From: Acidobacteria bacterium UBA823
GTDB taxonomy: Bacteria > Acidobacteriota > Vicinamibacteria > Vicinamibacterales > UBA823
Assembly: GCA_002296225.1 (NCBI GenBank)
Contig: DBHR01000053.1
Coordinates: forward strand, 1-8,584
Length of the DNA stretch: 8,584 nucleotides
Reading direction: 5' to 3'
Positions within the stretch are counted from its first letter, which is position 1. The number at the start of each line of letters is the position of its first letter. The notes beneath the pieces were generated by a model, which made no database searches, was not told the origin of the DNA, and saw nothing but the letters and a program-made list of their open reading frames with translations. Positions 1 through 5,962 of this stretch are shown one piece after another. Position numbers and translations under genes: made by a program.

Positions 1-2549
1 TTCGCTAACTTTGCCTCGTCTGCAGCCTGTTGCTTACCGACCTTCAATAGCGCTTTCTTGATGCGATTGGCTTCAGCCTGACGGTCAACAATACCAGCGA
101 GAGGCACGTGCACCTGTAAATCTCGGACAACCCGAACCACGGTCTCCGGACCACGGACCACCTGATCCTGAAACTCAAGCCGGTCAAGGCCAGCCAATCC
201 GAAGAGATGACCCCGAGAGCCGTCGAGTGTCCGTCGTGACGGCGCGTCGGCGCCTTCAATGAACGCGGTGACCTTTTGCGCCGGTGGCACCCCCCATTCA
301 GAACGGACGATTCGGATGGTGCTAATAACATCCCGTACCAAGGCCATTTCGGCCGCCGCCGCCTTATCGACCCACGTGGGCTCTCGGCCCGGGAATGTGG
401 CGAGAGTGAGCGTCTGATGCTGACCGTCAGCGGAACGGCCGTCATCGGGCCGCTTTGGCAGCTGCTGCCAGACTTCCTCTGTGACGAACGGAATGATTGG
501 ATGTAGAAGCCGAAGCACTCGGTCATGAACCTCGAGCAGCACGGCAATCGCGGTCTCCCGCTCCGGCCCGTCCGATTGCAAATACGGCTTAACCAGTTCG
601 ATATACCAGTCGGCGTACTCGTGCCAGAAGAAGTGATACAACCGGTCAGCTGCAACGTCGAAACGGAACGTTTCGAGGGCCTCACCTACTTCAAGGCCAA
701 GCTCATTGACACGATGTAGGATCCACCGGTGCACGATCTCCGCTGGTCGGTTGGGTAGCTTAGGCCTGGCCTCAAGCTCGCCGATTTGCATCAGAACGAA
801 CCGCGACGCATTCCAGATCTTGTTGATGAACTGCCGATAGCCGCGCAGCCGACCTTCTGAGAGGGTAATATCCATACCGGGTGACGCGAGCGCTGTCAGG
901 GTGAAACGCAGCGCGTCGGTGCCGATTTCGTCCATCAGTTCAAGGGGATTGACAACGTTGCCCTTCGATTTGCTCATCTTCTGTCCGTGGGCATCGCGCA
1001 CGAGCGAAGTAATGTAGACCGTCTTGAATGGCACGTCTTGCCCGAATTTCAACCCGAGCATGATCATCCGCGCGACCCAGAAAAAGATGATGTCGAGTCC
1101 AGTGATCATGAGGGTTGTCGGGTAGTAGCGAGCCAACTCGGTGGTGCGCTCAGGCCATCCCATTGTGCTGAACGGCCAGAGTCCTGAACTGAACCAGGTG
1201 TCCAGAACGTCAGTCTCCTGGCTGAGCGAGCCACCACACTCGCAACCCTCGGGTGCCTCTTCCGTCACGACGATCCGGTCGCATGCGTCGCAGTACCACG
1301 CCGGGATACGGTGTCCCCACCACAGCTGTCGCGAGATGCACCAGTCGTGAATGTTGTTCATCCACTCGAAATAGGTCTTCTTCCAATTTTCCGGGACGAA
1401 AGTGATTTTCCCATCTCGCACCGCGTCGATCGCCGGCTCGGCCAGCGGGCCAATGCGCACGAACCACTGGGTAGAGACTAGGGGCTCGACGATTGTGTCG
1501 CAGCGTTGGCAATGCCCCACAGCATGTCGGTGATCCTTGACCTCGGCGAGGGCGCCCTCTCGTTCCAAACGGTCGATCACAGCAGCGCGGGCCTTCAGGC
1601 GGTCGAGACCCTTAAACGGTCCCGCTGCATCAGTCATCCGTCCGTCCTCATCGACCACCGCCACTTGCGGGAGGTCATGGCGCTGGCCAATCGCGAAGTC
1701 GTTAGGATCGTGTGCCGGCGTTACCTTGACTGCCCCGGTGCCGAATTCTGGGTCAACAAAAGCATCAGCGATGATCGGAAGCTCGCGGCCCAGGATCGGC
1801 AAGCGCAAGCGCTTGCCGACAGAGGCCAAATACCGATCATCATCCGAATGAACGGCCACAGCCGTATCGCCGAACATCGTTTCTGGACGTGTCGTTGCGA
1901 CGGTGATGGCACCATCGTGGTCCACGTACGGATACCGCACGAAGTACAGCTTACCGGCGGTCTCCCGGTGCACAACCTCGAGATCCGATAAGGCAGTTCG
2001 GCAGCGAGGACACCAATTAACGATGTACTTGCCACGATAGATTAGGCCCTCCTCGTAGAGCGCAACAAACACGTGCCGAACGGCGCGCGACAAATTTTCG
2101 TCAAGTGTGAACCGCTCTCGGCTCCAGTCCACTGACGAACCCAAGGTCCGCATTTGGCCGATGATCGTCCCCTTACTTTCACGAGCCCAATCCCAGACAC
2201 GCGCCTCGAATGCGTCGCGGCCAAGGTCGCAACGCGCTTTTCCTTCCTTCGCAAGTTGTGCTTCAACAACATTCTGGGTAGCAATGCCAGCATGGTCGGT
2301 CCCCGGCAACCACAGCACATCGTCTCCACACATGCGACGCCATCGCGCAATAATGTCTGGCAGGGTCTGGTTTAAGGCATGCCCGATGTGAAGTCGACCG
2401 GTCACATTCGGTGGTGGCAGCACCATACTGAATGGTGGGCGAACCGATTCTGGGTCGGCACGAAACGCTCCGATCGACTCCCAGAACGCGTACCACTTGG
2501 GATCGACTTGGCGATGCTCAAACGTCTTGGACAACTCTACCCTTGGCAT
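1..2549 (-). CDS. valS: Valyl-tRNA synthetase (3' end cut by window edge)
   Basis: Cytoplasmic class I aminoacyl-tRNA synthetase that charges tRNA-Val with valine using ATP and edits mischarged threonine. The frame is open from the ATG at 2549 to base 1: 849 residues plus two bases, with no stop. Landmarks: PPPNVTGRLHIGHA with HIGH at residues 54-57; WLPGTDHAGIATQ at 80-92; the CP1 editing domain with TTRPETMFGD from 219 and VTPAHDPNDF around 276-285 (H280, D281); two zinc-knuckle-like cysteine sets, C180/C183 with C347/C350 and C420/C423 with C436/C438; KMSKS at 524-528. An anticodon-binding helical domain follows (WHEYADWYIELVKPYL). The last residues (LAGIVDRQAEANRIKKALL) open the C-terminal coiled-coil arm, so only a few tens of residues should be missing. 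HIGH, editing motif and KMSKS all share one frame, so there is no frameshift. The start is the first Met before the usual FEHRQVDPKWYAFWE segment; only a weak AGAG precedes it. It lies 84 bases after the response regulator gene. Confidence 0.97.
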   Translation of the reverse strand, partial: MPRVELSKTFEHRQVDPKWYAFWESIGAFRADPESVRPPFSMVLPPPNVTGRLHIGHALNQTLPDIIARWRRMCGDDVLWLPGTDHAGIATQNVVEAQLAKEGKARCDLGRDAFEARVWDWARESKGTIIGQMRTLGSSVDWSRERFTLDENLSRAVRHVFVALYEEGLIYRGKYIVNWCPRCRTALSDLEVVHRETAGKLYFVRYPYVDHDGAITVATTRPETMFGDTAVAVHSDDDRYLASVGKRLRLPILGRELPIIADAFVDPEFGTGAVKVTPAHDPNDFAIGQRHDLPQVAVVDEDGRMTDAAGPFKGLDRLKARAAVIDRLEREGALAEVKDHRHAVGHCQRCDTIVEPLVSTQWFVRIGPLAEPAIDAVRDGKITFVPENWKKTYFEWMNNIHDWCISRQLWWGHRIPAWYCDACDRIVVTEEAPEGCECGGSLSQETDVLDTWFSSGLWPFSTMGWPERTTELARYYPTTLMITGLDIIFFWVARMIMLGLKFGQDVPFKTVYITSLVRDAHGQKMSKSKGNVVNPLELMDEIGTDALRFTLTALASPGMDITLSEGRLRGYRQFINKIWNASRFVLMQIGELEARPKLPNRPAEIVHRWILHRVNELGLEVGEALETFRFDVAADRLYHFFWHEYADWYIELVKPYLQSDGPERETAIAVLLEVHDRVLRLLHPIIPFVTEEVWQQLPKRPDDGRSADGQHQTLTLATFPGREPTWVDKAAAAEMALVRDVISTIRIVRSEWGVPPAQKVTAFIEGADAPSRRTLDGSRGHLFGLAGLDRLEFQDQVVRGPETVVRVVRDLQVHVPLAGIVDRQAEANRIKKALLKVGKQQAADEAKLA

Positions 2550-2633
2550 GGGCGCTCTGATCGTATCAGGCTACGCTGCGGACCGCGCGTCCACGAGCGG
2601 TATCGGACTCCGTTGGGGACTCGGAGCGGCGAG

Positions 2634-3602
2634 CTAGGTCGCGTCAGCCTTAATGCGGCCGACCTCGCCCTGGATGAGTCGTTCCGCCACCCGGGACACC
2701 TCACGGGCCACTGCATCCTGGACGACCTTGTCGGTTGTTAATTGATCGAGCACGCGGCGCGTCACGACCGCCACCAGGCGCTCTGTCGCAAGTGCGGAGA
2801 TCGCCTGCTCGGCTGGCGTCGCCGGCGGCAACGGCCAACTCTGCTCAGCTGCAAGCAACGCGGCGAATATCTCGGCCAGTAAGACTGGCTCCAGTAACTC
2901 GGTACGCGGCAACTCGGTTTTCGAAGCAGCGACGGTGGTCACCAGCGGCAGCTTATCCGAGGTATTCACCGCGGTTGCCTCCGCGGCCGACTTTGATGTT
3001 CGCCCATCGGTCTGACTCAGCGACGAGTCAGAAGCCCCCGTCTCAATCGTGCTGGGCGACATTGCCTGACCAAAAGTGCTAGTCGATTGCTGAAGGCGAG
3101 CGAAATAGCCATCCAGCGAGTCCTCGGGCGACGCTCCTTGCCCACCAAACGAATCCCGGAGGCCCGCGGTCCGAGCATTCTCTGCGGCCGCGTCCGAAGA
3201 GAGTTTTGGCACAGCCCGCGGCACTCCAGGCCGTTCGCCAGCCAGCAGTTCTCTTACGCGGTTAACGACCACCTTCGGCTCGAACGGCTTCACCAGGACA
3301 GCATCACACCCAATACTTCTGGCCCTAGCCTCGTCGATCGGCTCGTAAGGGCCGGCGAGAAGCACAACTGGAATATGCGACAACGTCGGGTCACTCTTCA
3401 TTAACGCGGCAACCTCGTAGCCGTCCTTCTCTGGCATCTCAATGTCGACTAGCACGATATCAGGCGGCTCGGCGCGGATGCGATCAATGGCCTGCCGCCC
3501 GTCGCCGACGGCAGTCACGCTTACATCCTCCTCGGCAAAGGTCAGCTCGATCACGCGTTGAATCGTCGCGGAGTCGTCAGCGAGCAACAGTTGATGTGCC
3601 AT
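2634..3602 (-). CDS. Stand-alone response regulator with unassigned C-terminal helical domain
   Basis: A 322-residue cytoplasmic signalling protein. Residues 1-120 form a CheY-like receiver: LLLADDSATIQ with acidic pair D9/D10, phosphoacceptor D53 in IVLVDIEMPEKDGYEV, and K105 in LVKPFEP. The usual switch Thr/Ser after beta-4 is Ala83 (VVLLAGPYEP). Residues about 121-235 are a Ser/Ala/Thr-rich, probably disordered linker containing SLDGYFARLQQS (162-173). Residues about 236-320 are predicted helical and end in charged amphipathic helices (VTRRVLDQL, AREVSRVAERLIQGEVGRIKA). I see no helix-turn-helix, GGDEF, EAL, HD or kinase domain, so output is probably by protein contact, which is inference. 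I recall similar receivers as common in Acidobacteriota. ATG 3602 is chosen because MAHQLLLADD starts just before beta-1; a GTG at 3632 would add ten unremarkable residues. It follows the mutase small subunit by 65 bases. No histidine kinase lies nearby. Confidence 0.85.
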   Translation of the reverse strand: MAHQLLLADDSATIQRVIELTFAEEDVSVTAVGDGRQAIDRIRAEPPDIVLVDIEMPEKDGYEVAALMKSDPTLSHIPVVLLAGPYEPIDEARARSIGCDAVLVKPFEPKVVVNRVRELLAGERPGVPRAVPKLSSDAAAENARTAGLRDSFGGQGASPEDSLDGYFARLQQSTSTFGQAMSPSTIETGASDSSLSQTDGRTSKSAAEATAVNTSDKLPLVTTVAASKTELPRTELLEPVLLAEIFAALLAAEQSWPLPPATPAEQAISALATERLVAVVTRRVLDQLTTDKVVQDAVAREVSRVAERLIQGEVGRIKADAT

Positions 3603-3611
3603 TTTCGCCGG

Positions 3612-3640
3612 AGCGTATCCATCGGCGCGCACAACGTCAA
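3612..3640 (-). promoter_or_regulatory. Possible sigma70-type promoter for the response regulator gene
   Basis: On the minus strand TTGACG (3640-3635, five of six matches to TTGACA) is followed after exactly 17 bases by TACGCT (3617-3612, three of six to TATAAT). Transcription would begin around 3605, only a few bases before the ATG at 3602. That would give an almost leaderless message, which fits the lack of a convincing Shine-Dalgarno there. The -10 match is poor and the call rests on pattern only. Confidence 0.22.
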
Positions 3641-3667
3641 GTAACAGTGTTTCCTCAGGCGCCTAAC

Positions 3668-4078
3668 TCACGATGCCGACGCGGCGGCGGTTCGAACATT
3701 CTTACGGATAAACTCGACGATGTCCCGCATTGAGCTACCCGGTGGGAAGATACCGTTGATACCCATCTCATTCAGCTTTGGCACATCAACGTCTGGAATG
3801 ATACCGCCTATAACGACAAGGATGTCCGCGATCTCTTTGGCCTGCAACAACTCCATGACGCGCGGACAGATGTAATTATGAGCACCCGACAAAATAGACA
3901 GGCCGATCACGTCAGCGTCCTCCTGCAGTGCCGCGGCGACGATCTGCTCAGGCGTCTGACGGAGGCCAGTATAGATAACCTCCATACCACCGTCGCGGAG
4001 CGCCCTGGTAATCACCTTGGCCCCTCGGTCGTGCCCGTCAAGTCCAGGCTTAGCAATGACTACGCGAATCTTCCGCAT
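3668..4078 (-). CDS. Acyl-CoA mutase small subunit, adenosylcobalamin-binding (IcmB/McmA2-like)
   Basis: A 136-residue B12-binding subunit that should pair with the adjacent large subunit to form the adenosylcobalamin-dependent mutase. It is one Rossmann-like domain with the full base-off/His-on signature. K10, D14 and H16 lie in AKPGLDGHDRG, where DxHxxG spans 14-19 and H16 is the lower cobalt ligand. SxL is at 61-63 (LSILSGAH) and the GG loop at 91-92 (VIGGIIPD). About 136 residues is the size I recall for separate small subunits of isobutyryl-CoA and 2-hydroxyisobutyryl-CoA mutases. The start is ATG 4078, directly before the family-typical RKIRVVIAKPGLDGH. It is preceded by a GGGGG stretch (4091-4087) eight bases upstream that can serve as ribosome-binding site. 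A longer in-frame reading from 4171 overlaps the large subunit gene and adds only non-conserved residues. The 13-base gap to the large subunit stop indicates co-transcription and probably coupled translation. Confidence 0.93.
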   Translation of the reverse strand: MRKIRVVIAKPGLDGHDRGAKVITRALRDGGMEVIYTGLRQTPEQIVAAALQEDADVIGLSILSGAHNYICPRVMELLQAKEIADILVVIGGIIPDVDVPKLNEMGINGIFPPGSSMRDIVEFIRKNVRTAAASAS

Positions 4079-4091
4079 AACAAGTGCCCCC

Positions 4092-5735
4092 TCAGATCGC
4101 TGGCGTCTCCTCGTACTCGCCCCAGACATCTCTAAGCGCATCACACATCTCACCGATGGTCGCATAGGCACGGACCGCTTCGAGCAGTAACGGCATCAGA
4201 TTGTCCTTACCGCGCGCAGTCTCGCGTAACGCATCGAGTGAACGCACCACCCGATCCGCATTCCGAGTACGCCTAAGATCTTCGAGTTGCGCGACCTGCC
4301 GCTCGGCAGCGCCTTCGTCGATGTAGAGCGTCGGAACGTCTAGCGCCCTAGCGTCGATGCAGACATTCACGCCGACGATATCGCGCTCACCCCGTTCCAT
4401 CTCCTGCTGGGACCGGTAGGCATTTTCGGCGATCTCTCTCTGCGGGTAGCCCTTCTCAATTGCCTCGATCATGCCGCCCAGATCGTCAATCGTCCGAAAA
4501 CAATCAAGGGCGCCCGCTTCCAGGTCAGCGGTGAGCGCCTCGAGAAAGTAAGAGCCGCCCAACGGATCCACGGACTCTCTCACGCCGCTCTCATGAGCGA
4601 TGATCTGTTGCGTACGCAGTGCCAGCGTTGCCGCCTCGACAGTAGGCAACGCGAGCGCCTCATCGAGAGAATTAGTGTGCAACGAATTCGCGCCACCTAG
4701 CACGGCCGCAAGCGCTTGCACAGCCGTCCGGACGACGTTATTCCGCGGCTGTTGAGACGTGAGCGATACGCCGGCAGTCTGGGCATGGAACCGAAGCTTA
4801 CACGACCGCTCATCTCGAGCGCCGAATCGCTCTCGCATCACGTGGCTCCAAAGCTTTCGGGCCGCCCGGTACTTCGCGATCTCCTCAAAGAACTCGTTGT
4901 GGGCATTGAAGAAAAACGACATCCGTGGGACGAAGGTATCGACATCGAGGCCGGCATTAACACCGTACTGCACGTACTCGATGCCGTTTCGCAACGTGAA
5001 CGCCAGTTCCTGAAGCGCCGTCGATCCAGCCTCACGGATGTGATAACCGCTGACCGAGATCGTGTTCCACTTCGGTACTTGCTCGGCGCAGAAGCGAAAG
5101 ACGTCAGTGACAAGCCGCATCGACGGCCCCGGCGGGTAAATGTACTCCTTCTGGGCGATGTACTCCTTGAGAATGTCGTTCTGAATCGTGCCGGAAATGA
5201 GGCGCCAATCGGCCCCCTGCTGCTCGGCCACGACCAGGTACATCGCCAGAAGCATCGCGGCCGGTGAGTTGATCGTCATCGACGTCGTGATCGGCGAGAG
5301 CGGGATATCAGCGAAGAGGCGCTCCATGTCGGCGAGCGACGCGATGCTGACACCGCATTTGCCGACTTCTCCGAGCGACAGAGGATGGTCCGGATCCTTT
5401 CCCATGAGCGTGGGCAAGTCGAATGCCACGCTGAGGCCGGTGCCACCGGCCGCGAGCAACTGCCGGTAACGCCCGTTTGTCTCTTCTGGGGTGCCGAAGC
5501 CGGCGAACTGGCGCATTGTCCACAGCTTGCCGGCGTAGCCGCTCGGATGGATGCCGCGAGTGTATGGGAACTGACCCGGGTCGTTCAGGTCCCGGTCATA
5601 GTCCAGCGCCGCCACGTGTTCCGGGCCATAAACCGGCTCGATCGATGTCCCGGAAATCGTGCGGAAACGCTCGGGACGTTGCACCGTTGAGGTGGGTGCG
5701 CTTCCGGCTGGCACGTTGGGTTTGACGGAACTCAT
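4092..5735 (-). CDS. Acyl-CoA mutase large subunit, isobutyryl-CoA mutase-like (methylmalonyl-CoA mutase family)
   Basis: A 547-residue catalytic subunit of a B12-dependent carbon-skeleton mutase: the substrate-binding TIM barrel without a cobalamin domain, which the next gene supplies. Family segments in order: YTRGIHPSGYAGKLWTMRQFAGFG (57-81), GLSVAFDLPTLMG (100-112), SMTINSPAAMLLAMY (152-166), GTIQNDILKEYIAQKEYIYPP (182-202), SVSGYHIREAG with H232 (228-237), SLHTNSLDEALALP (351-364), and DPLGGSYF (390-397). Aligned by hand to Propionibacterium methylmalonyl-CoA mutase with a constant offset of 12, Tyr89 becomes F77, Arg207 becomes Q195 and His244 is H232. Phe/Gln matches the Streptomyces isobutyryl-CoA mutase pair (Phe80, Gln198). 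The position of the 2-hydroxyisobutyryl-CoA mutase Asp117 is A104. The likely reaction is therefore isobutyryl-CoA to n-butyryl-CoA, though automatic annotation would probably say methylmalonyl-CoA mutase. Start: ATG 5735 precedes the conserved region by a normal tail. An upstream TTG at 5888 adds 51 unconvincing residues and overlaps a candidate promoter. No strong Shine-Dalgarno is visible. Confidence 0.93.
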   Translation of the reverse strand: MSSVKPNVPAGSAPTSTVQRPERFRTISGTSIEPVYGPEHVAALDYDRDLNDPGQFPYTRGIHPSGYAGKLWTMRQFAGFGTPEETNGRYRQLLAAGGTGLSVAFDLPTLMGKDPDHPLSLGEVGKCGVSIASLADMERLFADIPLSPITTSMTINSPAAMLLAMYLVVAEQQGADWRLISGTIQNDILKEYIAQKEYIYPPGPSMRLVTDVFRFCAEQVPKWNTISVSGYHIREAGSTALQELAFTLRNGIEYVQYGVNAGLDVDTFVPRMSFFFNAHNEFFEEIAKYRAARKLWSHVMRERFGARDERSCKLRFHAQTAGVSLTSQQPRNNVVRTAVQALAAVLGGANSLHTNSLDEALALPTVEAATLALRTQQIIAHESGVRESVDPLGGSYFLEALTADLEAGALDCFRTIDDLGGMIEAIEKGYPQREIAENAYRSQQEMERGERDIVGVNVCIDARALDVPTLYIDEGAAERQVAQLEDLRRTRNADRVVRSLDALRETARGKDNLMPLLLEAVRAYATIGEMCDALRDVWGEYEETPAI

Positions 5736-5887
5736 GATTGGACCAAGCAGAAACCGGCCGGCTGGTCGTCTGGCCTCTGGACGATCCAACCGACGACGAT
5801 CACGCCAAAATTCAACAACCGTTAGGGTCGTCGCAGCCGATCTCGACGGAGCTTGCGGCGAACACCTCAACCTCGCAAACTCAGCCA

Positions 5888-5916
5888 AGCATAGGCACTG
5901 GAAGCGGTGAAATCAA
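5888..5916 (-). promoter_or_regulatory. Possible sigma70-type promoter for the mutase operon
   Basis: On the minus strand TTGATT (5916-5911) and TATGCT (5893-5888) are separated by exactly 17 bases, each matching four of six consensus positions. A start near 5880 would leave a leader of about 145 bases before the ATG at 5735. The site falls in the only sizeable gap of the window, just ahead of an apparent two-gene operon, which makes it plausible. Matches of this quality also occur by chance. Confidence 0.3.
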
Positions 5917-5954
5917 CGCCGCCGATGTCTCCATTTAATGCACATGGTCACCGC
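5904..5954. repeat. Seven-base perfect inverted repeat beside the candidate mutase promoter
   Basis: GCGGTGA at 5904-5910 and its exact reverse complement TCACCGC at 5948-5954 are separated by 37 bases. The first arm lies immediately next to the candidate -35 box, inside the promoter spacer; the second lies upstream of the promoter. It could be a spaced operator pair or chance. The loop is too long and no T-run follows, so a terminator hairpin is unlikely. Confidence 0.3.
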
Positions 5955-5962
5955 AATTACCA

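Larger units (their letters stand above)
5736..5962. other. Intergenic region upstream of the mutase genes
   Basis: This is the longest non-coding gap in the window, 227 bases between the stop of the receiver/ATP-grasp gene and the chosen start of the mutase large subunit. The mutase frame stays open through its lower part (TTG at 5888), but the extra residues look like non-coding sequence rather than a conserved N-terminus. It contains the promoter candidate and inverted repeat listed separately. I see no strong GC-rich hairpin followed by a T-run, so no intrinsic terminator is called for the upstream gene. Confidence 0.6.

Noticed and set aside
44..685. A 213-codon minus-strand open frame
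   Set aside because: It overlaps valS on the same strand in another frame. The valS frame carries the recognisable anticodon-binding and C-terminal sequence, and this one is Ser/Arg-rich without motifs.
1506..1991. A 161-codon plus-strand open frame
   Set aside because: It is antisense to the ValRS editing domain, which is clearly coding on the minus strand.
2550..2633. Terminator or attenuator / T-box before valS
   Set aside because: Only weak pairings such as CTGAT/ATCAG (2556-2568) and CTCCG/CGGAG are visible. There is no T-run, and the 84-base gap is too short for a T-box leader.
4716..5267. A 183-codon plus-strand open frame
   Set aside because: It is antisense to the conserved core of the mutase large subunit and has no recognisable content.
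5736..5888. N-terminal extension of the mutase from a TTG at 5888
   Set aside because: The added 51 residues are Arg-rich and unlike family N-termini. The TTG overlaps the candidate -10 box, and ATG 5735 gives a normal family length.
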